Assembly: GCA_019828545.1 (NCBI GenBank)
Contig: JACVRA010000474.1
Coordinates: forward strand, 1-64,000
DNA length: 64,000 bases
Direction: 5' to 3'
From: Paracamarosporium sp. OC-R06-R3
Taxonomy: Eukaryota; Ascomycota; Dothideomycetes; Pleosporales; Didymosphaeriaceae
In this document: positions 21,880 to 33,276 of the stretch, piece by piece
Numbering within the stretch: the first letter of the stretch is position 1
Layout: every line of letters starts with the position of its first letter
Program-made: the position numbers and the translations under genes
The notes under the pieces: generated by a model
Database searches by the model: none
Told to the model about the DNA's origin: nothing
What the model saw: the letters and a program-made list of their open reading frames with translations, nothing else

Positions 21880-22289
21880 CTTGATTTATGTCCAGCTTTA
21901 GGGGATGTGCGATGCGTGGAGGGCGTTGGCTAAGGTACATGTTGGTGCGGTGAAGGGAGCGCGGAGCAGCTGAGCGGGGAACTTTTCTTTCCCAGGGTCG
22001 ACGCGATGTCACGTGTGCTGGCTTCCGCTCAGCGAGAATCATCTCCAGTAACTCGTCCGGGTTATACTCGACAGTTTTTGCATCGCTCTACATTGTCGAC
22101 CGTTTGAAGTCGCAGAAGCTCGCGTCTTCTTATTTACGAGAATTCAAGAAGGCTCTAGCCTTCGTGCGCCATAGCTCTGGCATCGAGGCCATCTCAGTCT
22201 CCCTAGGTATAGGTCAAATACTTTGAGTACTGCCGCCCTTTGCCTTGCCTAATCTGTCTAACCCAGTGTACTTGATTCTTTATCTTATG
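21880..22289. other. intergenic, nothing recognised
   Basis: This 410-bp region lies between two minus-strand genes: promoter of the zinc-finger gene at its left side and 3' region of the metallophosphoesterase gene at its right. No repeat or RNA gene was seen. Confidence 0.5.
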
Positions 22290-23327
22290 CTATTGTACAT
22301 TATCGCGTTCGTCCGCCGATCCAGCCATAGCAAGATCCAGCTCTAACAGCCAAGGCTTGTTCTTTGGCTCACCCTCGTTCATGATCGCAGCATTTATCAT
22401 CAAAGTCTCCTCTTTGTTATTTCTAAATGCATCAGCTGAACCAGGCGAAAGATAAGCGTAGCCCTTTCTTCTCGCCTGATTTGTACCTACCCATTCTTGA
22501 GGCAGCGATATCATGCAATCTTCTCCTTCCTCAAGATTCCTTTTGTCGTCAAACCAAACTCTCTGAGCCCCGTACGCGTTGTGAACATGTCCAAAGCAAT
22601 GTAGTCGCGGGCGTACCCTTGCGATTGCCCGACGGAGATGTTCACATCCTGCGCTGCTACCATCCGAAATTCTGTCGAGGACGTATTGTGGAGGACCGTG
22701 AGTCATTACGATATCAACGCTCTCGGGGATAACCGATGATTCAGTCCCAACATTTCTCGCCCACAATGGAGTAAAATTGTGCGTGTTAAACCGGTCTTCG
22801 TTGCTGGGATATTGAAACGCTGAAGAGCCGTACCTTGGAGTCCACGGCGACACGTAAATCTTAAAGTGCGCTCCAGAATTTAATATAAATTCGTGTGTTC
22901 CCTCTTCGAGAAAGCGAATGTGAGGATTAGATATTAACGAACGTGACCTAAGATAATCTTGTTCAGTACCTCCCTTAGAAAGGTAATAATCTCTATCAAG
23001 GGAAATTTCGTGGTTGCCAGCAATGAAAAGCTTCAGCTCGGCTTGGACTTGGGAAAACGCATCGAGGGCCTGTTCAATGGATTCTAGTGATCCATTTTCA
23101 GTCAAGTCCCCGCAATGAAGGAGCACGTCGCATTGTGGTGTCGACTTCAAGATCTCGTTGTGCTGATCGTGAGTATCAGACATGATGAGGAAGCGAACGG
23201 GAACGGAAGCATTGGATAAGCCCAACGATGTTGTATGAATCGAACGAGGTCGCTTAGAGACATGTTCATCTTCAGCCGTAGATGAGCTGCATATATGGGG
23301 GCGTTTGAGCAAGGTTTGGTCCGCCAT
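22290..23327 (-). CDS. calcineurin-like metallophosphoesterase
   Basis: This single exon gives 345 aa from the Met at 23327 (MADQTLLKRP). The frame is open to an earlier Met at 23438, but that extension is poor in coding character and I prefer the inner start. The five metal-binding blocks of the family are present: MSDTHDQHN, LLHCGDLTENG, IAGNHEISLD, IVMTHGPPQYVLD and CFGHVHNAYG. This pattern belongs to the UPF0046/MPPED-like subfamily of metal-dependent phosphodiesterases, whose natural substrates are poorly known. No signal or membrane segment is seen, so it is probably cytosolic. Confidence 0.85.
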   Translation of the reverse strand: MADQTLLKRPHICSSSTAEDEHVSKRPRSIHTTSLGLSNASVPVRFLIMSDTHDQHNEILKSTPQCDVLLHCGDLTENGSLESIEQALDAFSQVQAELKLFIAGNHEISLDRDYYLSKGGTEQDYLRSRSLISNPHIRFLEEGTHEFILNSGAHFKIYVSPWTPRYGSSAFQYPSNEDRFNTHNFTPLWARNVGTESSVIPESVDIVMTHGPPQYVLDRISDGSSAGCEHLRRAIARVRPRLHCFGHVHNAYGAQRVWFDDKRNLEEGEDCMISLPQEWVGTNQARRKGYAYLSPGSADAFRNNKEETLMINAAIMNEGEPKNKPWLLELDLAMAGSADERDNVQ

Positions 23328-23438
23328 TGTGTGTTGTGGAGGGACCATAGATGGGTAAGTGTGGGTGGAAGGGAGAAGAAATATCGACTCACATGAGAGG
23401 CAAGGCTTGGCCTTTATATGGTGCATATAGCTGCACAC

Positions 23439-24488
23439 TTATCGCCTACTGTATTTTAAGCAGCAACTCCAAACCATAAACTGTAGAGTAGATTTTACAA
23501 GCCTGGTATGAGATTGGGACGAGTGTACAAGCTAACAAGCCTGTTTACCACGGTTTGAGCTTGTGTTTAGTCATCGAGGGCAACTCGTTATCTTATTAGG
23601 ATTGGTTAATTTTCTGGAAGAGTCCTGCTTCTTTTGCGGAGCAGTGTTTATCGAACGAACCCAAAAAAGGTCTAAAGCCTTCAAACCGGTGTCAGGTATA
23701 GCACCGTTGTGGTTTTGTACCCCGTACCTCGACTTCTGTGGCACGAAGGCTGGTTTTGTTAAAACAAGCAACGCACTGCGACCCGCATCATTCCTCACAT
23801 GTAATCTGACCAAACACCTCATAGACTTTCTACGAGACAATGATTCGAATATTCACTAGAATTGCTTGTCTATCGTCCCAAGACCATCACAACCTTCCTT
23901 AAAGGTCAACCACACTCAATCAGCCAGCCTCTATGTCAACGGAACAGCAAGTTGATTGCGCTTCGGTCTTACAAGCTGAGGTACAGGCAAACCTGAAGCT
24001 GAGATGGGCATAAAACTCACCCATAGATGAATTAAATCCAGAGAACGTCTACTTTGAGCCTTAGCTTCACTCACCGTGCATGTCTTCGTGCGGCCAATGA
24101 GCTGCAGAAGCGCTTCACGGAATTGATAGGTAGCAACTTCAGATTGGGAAATGTAGCATGCTGTCGTGAGGGCGGGCAGTCAGGGGGCATGATAGACGGG
24201 TTCATTTAGGGGTCGCGGTGCGTTCCGCTGGCTAGACCGCTTCAGCTACAGGCGCGCTTGGCAGGCATCAGCATTTCTCATTGTCCGCCCCTGTTCCGCC
24301 TCGTGCATCCTCCGCATCAGCCCTCCGCTCGGCAATCATGTAGCGGCCGCCTAGCCCCCGTACGTTTCTATTCTTACATTCAGTTACACCTACACCCACC
24401 TCTCCAATACCCACGCTCCTTTGGCTTGCCTTGTTTTACTGCGCGCATGCATTTTACCCGCATGGCTTCCGGATAAGCCGTTTCTCTA
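23439..24488. other. intergenic region between divergent genes
   Basis: This is about 1.05 kb between the metallophosphoesterase (leftward) and the glycosyltransferase (rightward). ORFs at 23563-23859 lie in both strands over the same bases and have no domain. Nothing is supported beyond promoter function. Confidence 0.5.
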
Positions 24489-25756
24489 ATGGGTCGCAGA
24501 ATCTATACTCATTATGCTCTCCGCCGTCTTCCCCGCCAACCTGTGTTTCGCTTCTTTCTCATCCTCCTACTGATCTGGGATACTCTTCACACGCTCAATA
24601 TACACTGGGCGCAGACTGCGAGCCGACAGTCTCCACCACCCTCGCGCAATACGAGACGGATATACATCGCTGCGCAGCATTGGAATACCGCTAGGCTGCT
24701 CCGGGACCGCTGGAACGATGCGCTTCTAGCGCTGGTGAAAGAGCTGGGAGTTGAGAATGTGTTTGTCACTATATATGAGAGCGGGAGTTACGATGATACC
24801 AAAGGCGCACTTAGGGAACTAGATACTGCCTTGGGGCAACTGAACGTAAAGCGGCATATTACGCTTTCGGACACCTCCCACAAGGATGAGATTACGAAGC
24901 AGCCGACAGACCATGGCTGGATCAAAATACCGTCCGGAGAGACTGCCCTGAGACGCATACCTTTCCTTGCGAACCTACGCAACCAAATCCTAGATACCCT
25001 GCACGAGCTTCATTCGCAAGGCCATTCATTCGATAACATACTTTTTCTGAACGATGTAGTGTTCACGGTATATCTGGTTCCCATTCGTTTCATGATGAAG
25101 CTTACAGTTTGTAGCCTGAGGATGTTCTGCGACTACTGAATACCAACGGCGGTGACTATGCTGCAGCCTGCTCGCTAGATTTTTCGATCCCGCCCTATTT
25201 TTACGACACCTTCGCGCTGCGAGACTCCAACGGCCACGAGGCTGTTATGCAGACGTGGCCGTACTTCCGATCTTACGCCTCCAGGTATGCTACGGAACGG
25301 TTCCTGCCAGTACCAGTCGCTTCCTGTTGGAATGGTATGGTATCCATGCCGGCTGCACCATTCCTTTCCGAGAATCCTATTCGCTTCCGTGGTATATCAG
25401 ACTCGCTCGGAGCCTATCATCTAGAAGGCTCCGAATGTTGCCTCATACATGCTGACAATCCACTTTCTGCTACCAACGGCGTCTTCCTCAACCCTGTTGT
25501 TCGTGTGGGATACAATGCAACGGCTTTCGACGCAATTCATTCCCAGTATGAGGAGATGTCAGTGTTCGATATATGGACAGGAATTTGGAAAAACCGCATA
25601 TTGCGGTGGATGACCACCCCTATATTGAAAGAATGGGTGGTCCGGAGGAGAATACAAAGATGGGGAAAGAAGCACACTACGGAAGACGAACCTGGCAGGT
25701 TCTGTCTTGTCAACGAGATGCAAGTCATTCATGAAAAAGGTTGGAGGCATGTGTGA
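24489..25756 (+). CDS. CAP59-type glycosyltransferase (GT69), type II membrane protein
   Basis: Two exons (24489-25067, 25115-25756; 47-nt intron) give 406 aa. A basic N-terminus and one hydrophobic segment (VFRFFLILLLIWDTL) predict a Golgi type II membrane protein. Motifs typical of the CAP59_mtransfer family follow: FVTIYESGSYDDTKGAL, LFLNDVVF, the spliced TPEDVLRLLNTNGGDYAAAC, and SLDFSIPPYFYDTFALRD. Family members include cryptococcal Cmt1 (alpha-1,3-mannosyltransferase) and Cap59, needed for capsule; in filamentous ascomycetes they are linked to cell-wall or surface glycans. The acceptor here is unknown. Confidence 0.87.
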
Positions 25757-26516
25757 GGCGGGAGAGTAGTAGCGAGTTGGTTCTGAATTGCCTGTTAAGT
25801 CACCAGCCTCGTAAGGCGCTTCGTAATCTTGCCACCTCATGATATCAGCATGCTATGCTGAGTACGGAAGGGAAGGGATGTACAGATTGTGATGAGTCGC
25901 TAAACCCTGTATTGGAGGCGCTTTGCTTCCGAACGAAATATAGATACCCCAAGAGACTTGTTGTTCAAACCAAGAAACCCTTCTATACGCCTTGCTCGTA
26001 GAAACTCGATGCCAAAATATCGATGCTAAGGCAACTAGAAAGCTTACGTTATAGTCTAAGTGATTGATTTATTACAAACATCTTCACTACAAACACACGC
26101 CACCTGTTCGTTACTCTTAAAATGATATTGGAAATTTCATATTCGCGCCATCGAAAGTTCTGGAACGTCTCATCGAGTCTTTTGCGACTAAATACTGGGT
26201 CTGTGTATATTTGAACTTTCAATTCGTGCATAACCAAAGAAGGCTATGCTTGAAACATCAAAGTTTGAGCGCAAGGTACGGCGGTGAAGTCTACCTGGCT
26301 GCCTACGTCACGTGTTTGCGGCCCGTGCAGTATCTCCGACGCCGACCAGTTGGTTGACGAGCGATTGCAACACGAGCCTCACAGCTTCGTCAACCATCGG
26401 CACCTTCCCACGTCTCTCCGGTAGCCCCGCGACTTCTCGAGTCCTTCTCTGTTTCAAACCTCTACGCTGTAGAAAATATACCGAGCGGTTTACGACTCCA
26501 TTCCGACCCCGCCACA
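25757..26516. other. intergenic, promoter of RPN5
   Basis: This is 760 bp without a supported gene. I looked for a yeast Rpn4-type element (GGTGGCAAA) near the RPN5 start and found none. Confidence 0.5.
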
Positions 26517-28206
26517 ATGTCGAGCGGGCAGGTGCTCAAGGCCGAGAAGGACTTCACGAAAGAGGTCGACAAAGCGATCCCTGAGGCGGAGAAGCTTGGA
26601 TCTGTATGTCTGGATCATCTGCAGTGATGGTGGAGCTGATGGTAATCACAGAGCAACCCGCAAGCGGCGATCGAGAAGCTACTCCTGCTTGAGAAACAGA
26701 CCCGTCAGGTATGGCCACTTCCTTAGATCGGCGCAAGCATGATTCACTGACAGCAGCAAGGCCTCTGATCTCGCATCGACCTCCCGAATCCTCGTAGCGA
26801 TATGCACAATAGCTAAGAATGCACGCGATTGGAGTTTACTCAACGAGCAGGTCCTACTGCTCTCTAAGAAGCATGGCCAGCTCAAACAAGCCACCACCAA
26901 GATGGTACAGACTGTTATGGGGTTTTTGGATGACACCCCAAATCTCGAGACAAAACTCTCGGTCATCGAGACATTGCGAACGGTCACGGAGGGCAAGGTG
27001 CGCAGCGCATGCATTTCAAGATGCGGGGCACAGCTGACATCCCATGACAGATCTTTGTCGAGGTTGAGCGGGCTAGAATTACGAGGGTGCTTTCGAATAT
27101 CAAGAAGGAACAGGGCGATATCAACGCGGCGACCGACATTCTGTGCGAGTTGCAAGTCGAGACCTTCGGCTCCATGACCCGCCGAGAAAAGACTGAGTTC
27201 ATCTTACAGCAGGTATCGCTGTGCATACAGAAGGGCGACTGGACACAAGCTGGCATCCTTGCGAGGAAGATCAGCACGCGGTATTTCACTCGCAAGCCCA
27301 AGAAGACACCCGAACAGCTAGAGAAGGAACAGAAAGAGCGGGAGGAGAAGGAGAAGGCGCGGAGTGCCGATGACCCGCCAGTAGAGCCGGAAGACGATGT
27401 CACCGACCTGAAGCTCCGCTATTACGAGCAACAGATCACTCTAGCGAAACATGAAGACAAATATCTGGATGTCTGCAAGCACTATCGACAGGTTTTGGAT
27501 ACCGAGGCGGTGGAGGAGGACCCTAACAAGCTGAAGGCTGTATGTGAACGATATCCAAATCTAGTGACACATCTAACAGTCATAGATCCTCCAACGCGTG
27601 ATCTACTTCATTATCCTCGCACCGTACGATAACGAGCAGTCCGACCTTATTCACCGCATTCAACGAGATTCGCGCAACTCGATGATACCGCAAGATGCGC
27701 AATTAGTGAAGTTGTTCACCGTCCCTGAGTTGATGCGGTGGCCCATGGTAGCTAAGCAGTTCGGTCCTCACCTTACGGAGACAGATGTCTTCGATGCCGA
27801 AGCGGATGATTCAGACGACCCGAAGGCGCACAAGAGGTGGCAAGACCTGCGCAAGCGAGTGATTGAACATAATGTTCGTGTAGTTGCCAAGTACTACACG
27901 CGCATCCAGATTCCACGGTTAACAGAGCTCCTTGATCTGACAGAGGATGAGACGGAAAAGTATATCAGCGAGCTGGTAACGGCAAAGACCATCTACGCTA
28001 AGATCGATCGACCAGCCCGTATCGTCAGCTTCGCGAAGCCTCGTGACGCTGATGATGTATTGAACGAGTGGAGCGGAAATATGAAGAGCTTGCTTGGACT
28101 TCTGGAGCGCATTGATCACTTGATCACGAAGGAAGAGATGATGGCTCGCATCCAAGGAGCAAAACTTGGTAAGAACAGCAAACTGGCTAAGGGAAAGGCG
28201 AAATGA
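26517..28206 (+). CDS. RPN5: 26S proteasome lid subunit RPN5
   Basis: Five exons (26517-26603, 26652-26708, 26761-26997, 27051-27539, 27586-28206; introns 46-53 nt) give 496 aa, close to the length of fungal RPN5. Conserved stretches include SRILVAICTIAKNARDWSLL, LLSKKHGQLKQATTKMVQ, ILCELQVETFGSM and a C-terminal PCI domain ending in RIVSFAKP and LLGLLERIDHLITKEEMM. RPN5 is a structural subunit of the 19S lid next to RPN11; the fungal protein also occurs in some COP9 complexes. A charged insertion (about residues 210-240: KKTPEQLEKEQKEREEKEK) is longer than in yeast. The start context ccacaatgtcg is a good Kozak match. RPN2 lies about 20 kb to the right. Confidence 0.93.
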
Positions 28207-28398
28207 GGGCATACTCAACACGGAAATGCTTTGAAAAGGATCATGATTAGTCTAGATAGTCGAGCCTCTATGACACCGGCTCGCGCATACACTGCGCATG
28301 TAATATAGACTTCCGAACATCGCCTCCTGTGCTATGTGATCTATCCTCTATACACAACGTCTTGCTGGGCCCAAATATGAACAGTATATGCTCATACG

Positions 28399-29304
28399 CT
28401 AAAACGGCACGTCCATGTCCTCTACGCTCTCTTCTTTCTTCTCACCGTGATCTGCCTTGTGGAGAATCTCTTTTAGGAAACCTACCAATGCTGCAACATA
28501 CGTCTTCTGCGTAGTCAAAAAATGACCGCCGGGATGGTATACCACCCGCCCATCAGTCTCCTCGCACCGCTCCACCAACGCTAAGCTCCGCGCCTCTTCC
28601 ACAACCGTGTCAAGTGTTCCAATGAAATGTAGCATTGGCGTCTTTATCTTCGGCTCATAGAATCCGCTATACAGATCCACGCCTCTTGCTGCAAATCCCG
28701 AGTAACTGACCGCAAACTTCAGTGGCGGGTGGATGGTCTCCTCAATGCCTCCAGTATCTGCTTCAAAGGATTGCGGATACGACATGCCCCCTTTTGGATA
28801 CAGCTTCTCGAATGCCTTCCGTCGCCCAGGTTCAAGAAGTGAGGCTAACATCGCAGCCATTGCACCACCTTGTGAAAACCCGATTACACCGTCGAAAGGG
28901 CCCTCCTCCTTCAGCACACCCGCCAGCTTCTCTAAACCCAGATCTATCCCCTCATATCTGTATGGCTCGCCCTCGCCTTTCCTTCTCCACCACGCCCATG
29001 CGTCAGTCTCCTCTTCCTCTCCATCCGCTTTCGCTTCCGGTGTCGCAGTTGGAAACGGAATGTCTGCGAGTGCAAGACGGATTGGCGCAGTCGGATAGGA
29101 GAGAGTTATCCCCGCGGGAAAGGCTTTTTGGAGGTTCTTTTCCAAGGCACGCGTTTTGGAGTGGAAGTTAGGCCCGGATTGGGTGAAGCCGTGGATCATG
29201 AGGATTTTTATGGGGCGCGTGGGCGGTGGAGCGGCGGCCATGATGCGCGAGCGGTAGAGGGTGACGAGGTTGGAGGGTGCGAGGTGGCGGGGAAAAAGCA
29301 TCAA
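28399..29304 (-). CDS. FSH1-type serine hydrolase (alpha/beta fold)
   Basis: This single exon gives 301 aa from 29304, or 280 aa from the Met at 29241 (MAAAPPPTRP). Family marks are ILMIHGFTQSGPNFHSKT, the nucleophile elbow GFSQGG, the acid in FIGTLDTVV and the His in YHPGGHF. This matches yeast Fsh1-3 and human OVCA2 serine hydrolases, whose substrates are mostly unknown. The optional N-terminal extension (MMLFPRHLAPSNLVTLYRSR) is basic, has no acidic residue and could be a mitochondrial presequence, so two forms are possible. There is no gene cluster context, so a secondary-metabolite role is not indicated. Confidence 0.85.
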   Translation of the reverse strand: MMLFPRHLAPSNLVTLYRSRIMAAAPPPTRPIKILMIHGFTQSGPNFHSKTRALEKNLQKAFPAGITLSYPTAPIRLALADIPFPTATPEAKADGEEEETDAWAWWRRKGEGEPYRYEGIDLGLEKLAGVLKEEGPFDGVIGFSQGGAMAAMLASLLEPGRRKAFEKLYPKGGMSYPQSFEADTGGIEETIHPPLKFAVSYSGFAARGVDLYSGFYEPKIKTPMLHFIGTLDTVVEEARSLALVERCEETDGRVVYHPGGHFLTTQKTYVAALVGFLKEILHKADHGEKKEESVEDMDVPF

Positions 29305-29676
29305 GTGGTTGTGTCTGATGGGATGTTCGTGACTTGCTGGTCGGAATTCGGAATGATACGAGGGTCGAGTGCGGTTGCGTCATTTAGAGGGCTGCTTCAA
29401 GTGAAAGTTTAGCCGACTCGACTCTTTAGTTACACTGAAATAATGATCACCCCTTCCAAGTCAACAGACATGCAAAGACTTAATAGTCTGTTTTGTTCTA
29501 AGAGGATCGTACATATATGCTTCGACATATTTCATTCGGAACTTGACGATTTTGTATCACCGACTGAATTGATTGCACAATAGACACGCTTGTGTTTAAC
29601 GCTTGTATATATTGGGTATTCTCTACAAATACACTGTACGGATGAAAACGCCAAATTCCTTGTACGTCTTGTGTCT
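29305..29676. other. intergenic, nothing recognised
   Basis: This 372-bp region holds the promoter of the FSH1-type gene and the 3' region of the macrodomain-sirtuin gene. No supported gene or repeat was seen. Confidence 0.5.
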
Positions 29677-31550
29677 TTACGAATAGGAATGGTTAGGCGG
29701 AAGGATTTGAGGAAGCGCAATGCCGATATCGCCGTCGATACTAGTTGCCAAATCTGCTTCCTCTAAATCCCATGGCACCTCTGCATGGTTCCCTACTGCT
29801 ACTCGAACTAGTCTTACCTTTCCGCGGCCTTGTCGAACAAGATCCTCGTTAGGCCACTTCAGAACGCCTGGAGTATTCATACCAACGCCCAGTTCAAGAA
29901 TGACGGTTTTTCCTTTATCACCGTTCAAAACGCGACTCCGGAACTCTTCCCAGCGGCTTTCGCCAGCTTCATAAGGCTTATCGTTGAACCAGTTCGCTGC
30001 TCGTACACAGATAAACATGTCTCCGCCGCAGTTCTCACATCTGGGTATAACGGAATCATCCTTCAAGGATTGTGTTGCTAGATCTATAAAAGGGAGTGCC
30101 TTGTCGAGAAATGGTCTTGACGGCCAGTATGAATCTGGCATGCAGTTTGCCACGCATTGGAAGAAGGAGTATTGCCCTTGCGGTGTAGACAATTTTTCGG
30201 CGTCCCAGCCATTTGCCACGAAAAGTCCGTCCGCATTCGACGTCCTGGCGTGCGCATTATCGCCATACGAGTTCAACCAGTCGATAAGCCGCTCATACAA
30301 TGGAGACCTTGACCAATTCCGCACCATCTCTAGATGTGTGAAATAATAGCCCCATTTGACTCGATCAGAAGGCCACTCCACGAAGCCAAAGACGTCATAC
30401 AAGCGTGCAAGACCATATCTGAGAAACGCCGGAAAGTGTTTCCGAAACAGTACGCGAGACGTATAGTCAAGTCCATCTGCAGCAGAAAGACCTGCGCCTG
30501 CACTAACAATGATGGTATCGGCATCGGCGAGCCAGGAGCGAGCCTTCTCTGTCGTCAGGCTGGCAGATGGAAACTCCCTTGTAGATTTGTCAGAATATAC
30601 AGTCCATGTTGAAGGAACTTGGTTGAGAAGGGTACTGTATATTTCGTAGTCATCCTCGGTATAGACCACAAAGATGACGTCCGAAATTGTCGCATCAGGA
30701 TGGTGGGCAAACCAGGCTGCAACTGAATTGACTGCGATACTCGCCGCGAGCTTAGCTGGGAAGGCAAACAAGCCTGTTGAAATTCCACAAAGAGCCACGC
30801 TTTTCCCTTCTTTCGATTCCGGTAATCTATCCGCCTCCTCAAGCACTGAATAGTAGCATTGACTGAGCTGTTGTCGCTCTACGTCATTTGGCTCTGAATC
30901 TGGATCGAGCTGCGGTCCGACTGTGTGAATGACGAAGTCACATGGCAGGCAATATGCGTTCGTGGTAACGGCGTCACCCACGGGTAAAGCATCTTGGTGC
31001 TGTCTTTTCGAAGCAATCTCGAAGCATTCCTGTCGTAGGCGAGGACCGGCGCAAGAGTGGATTACATTATCAATACATCTATGCGTAGGCTGGAAACAAC
31101 CAAGCATTTGAGAATTCGCTGCATTGGTGATCGCTGTTGTACCAGGCGCGAGGGTGGTAATATCGCCTTTCCACAACCTAACTCTTACTGGCGGTCGGTC
31201 CTCTTCTTGTCGAATGGTAGCTATGCAGCGAATACTACTAATCTGTAATGGATTTATTATGAATATTACCACGCAACACCTTCGCAATGTGGGAGACTTA
31301 CAGGTGTGAGCACGCGATGATTGCGCTCATGGAGCAAGATACTATCGATGTCTTGTAAGACATTCTCAGGTAGCTGAGAATAAGGCTGGCGAATGCAAAG
31401 AAGCTGTTTGAGGATATTTAATTGTGTCGAGGAATCGTGATCGTCAAGATGCTGTAGGAGATGTCGAGTTCGGGCGTGGCGAGATTCGGTGATCAAGAAG
31501 CGTGCAGTCCGCTCCAAGATCGTCGATTTTGCAGACATCTCTTTTTCCAT
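29677..31550 (-). CDS. macrodomain fused to class M sirtuin (SirTM)
   Basis: Two exons (31302-31550, 29677-31242; 59-nt intron) give 604 aa. A helical N-terminal part (LLCIRQPYSQLPENVLQDID) is typical of zinc-containing macrodomains. The macrodomain has GDITTL (109-114), NAANSQMLGCFQPTHRC with candidate zinc ligands C132, H137 and C139, and GISTGLFAFP (236-245). The sirtuin half follows: NAD-binding SAGAGLSAADGLDY (330-343), TSNADG (417-422), PQGQYSFFQC, and a Cys pair CENC (485, 488). SirTMs are protein ADP-ribosyltransferases, and the linked macrodomain removes the mark. In bacteria the two are operon partners in lipoylation-linked systems; in fungi fused forms are known. No clear targeting sequence is seen. 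The target protein is unknown here. Confidence 0.88.
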
Positions 31551-32226
31551 CCAGACGAACTATCTACAATCCAACAATCGAAGCATAGATAAACGAGGTA
31601 GAAATAAGTACATGTAGCTTGTCTTTCGCTTCGAAAGTTTCTGTAACGATTAGTAAACTCGTTACACGCTCGCGGAAATATGCCGCGCTATGACAGCGCC
31701 AGTTTTCGCAGTAAATTGTATATGCATAATCAGGTCTGCCATGGTTTTAAATTGTGTCAACAATGTAATAGCAACTGCGTTCCCGTCCAAAAGTTGAGCA
31801 CAGGGTCTTACTAGTGCCTGCTTTCGCTTTTGGCAGGCTAGGGGGTAGTCCACCTAAGGTCTCCATCATCTCAGCTAATCAGTGTTCCATGGTGTCAAGA
31901 TTCCATCGACAAACCGTAACACTGCAAGATTCATGCCGATCAAGCTATGGGATGCAGAGATCATCAGACCAGAATCATCGTCATATCGCGGACACTGCTC
32001 CATTGCCTGACTCGTTCAAAAGGTTAAATACTTGGGCTCGATAATGGGTGCTTCACTTCGATGGTTTATTCAAGAGCTTCGTCAATTTTAATGCTGCCGC
32101 CTCTGAAACTTCTTCATGTAGAATGCTTCTCATATCGACAATATATGAGAGTCCCCGATCCAATCACCCGGAACCCAGTTTTACTACGCAGGCACAACTC
32201 CAATGGTATTCGCATACCCCCTATCT
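31551..32226. other. intergenic, nothing recognised
   Basis: This 676-bp region lies between two minus-strand genes and has no supported gene, RNA or repeat. Its left part is the macrodomain-sirtuin promoter. Confidence 0.5.
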
Positions 32227-33276
32227 CTACATTGTACACTTCACTGGAAAGGCCCCGAAGTACCACAAATGTGCCAGGATATCAGTAAACAACCATGCTG
32301 CGTTGCCTCTTATATTCGTCGCTCCCTCGTAAATCTTAAAGTCCGTCGTCTTCACCGCCTGACTGTTGGGTTTATTTATATAGTATTCGGGGCTCACATG
32401 TGCAAAATTCATCATGATCGGTGGGATATTCGGCACTGGGTCGTTCCAGTGCGTGATACGGTAGTTGCCGCCGGGTTGCGCAGTGATGTAGTTTGCGAGT
32501 TTAGAGCCCGAGACTCGTGGAGCACCGAAAGAGTATAATGTTACCGAATGGCCTGAGTTACGCAGATCTGCCGCTGCGAGTGTAGCAACGGCGCCGCCGA
32601 GAGAGTGGCCCGTGGCTATGATTTTGTAGGTTGGGTACGATGTGGACAGCTGCTTTACGGCCGCTGTAACAGCGGAGCGAGAGTCAAGCCAAGATTGCCA
32701 AAAGCCCCGATGAGCTGTGCAGCCAGTACACAGACTCGTGGATACAGCCTTGAAGTCAAAATTCGTAACCCAGTTCTGGATCGAAGCACTGCCGCGGAAG
32801 GCCACGATGATGAGCTTGTGGGTGGGATCGAGGGCGACATATCCTGTTACGTCCGTTGCGAGGTCACTGTGTGGCTGTAAGTAAAGCGATGAAGACAGGG
32901 GAGCAACGAGTACGTTGTTTCGGGTATGTATAATGTGACCTTGGAAAACCGGGAGTCAACTCACCTGTTATATTCGACGACGCTCGAAGCATTGGCAGCC
33001 TGAACAAGGGGACAAGTTCCATCATTGCACTTAATCTGATCTCCAGGAGAATTGAAGTTAGATCTACAATAGGCCGCCGAAGCGTACTGCTCCATCAGAT
33101 TAAACGTAGCAAGCACTGCGTCATTAACGGGGATCACGGCTGCTCCAAGTCAACATTATCCAATGGTTTATCGGTCATTGTGTATGTTTACCTCGACTCG
33201 ACTTCATAGCTGGAATAGCTCCGCCGAAACCCACACAAAGCAAGCCGATTGAAACGAGCGACAGCAAAGAAACCAT
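32227..33276 (-). CDS. secreted class 3 lipase
   Basis: Three exons (33192-33276, 32965-33142, 32227-32866; introns 49 and 98 nt) give 300 aa. The signal peptide is MVSLLSLVSIGLLCVGFGGA. The mature part begins like Rhizomucor/Thermomyces-type lipases (NLMEQYASAAYC). It has KLIIVAFRGSAS (oxyanion region), the nucleophile elbow GHSLGG, HWNDPVP (catalytic Asp) and a C-terminal DILAHLWYFG (catalytic His). It should hydrolyse acylglycerols, or feruloyl esters as some relatives do, outside the cell. The second intron's acceptor is placed at cacacag to keep frame (NS-DLATDVTGY). Confidence 0.88.
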
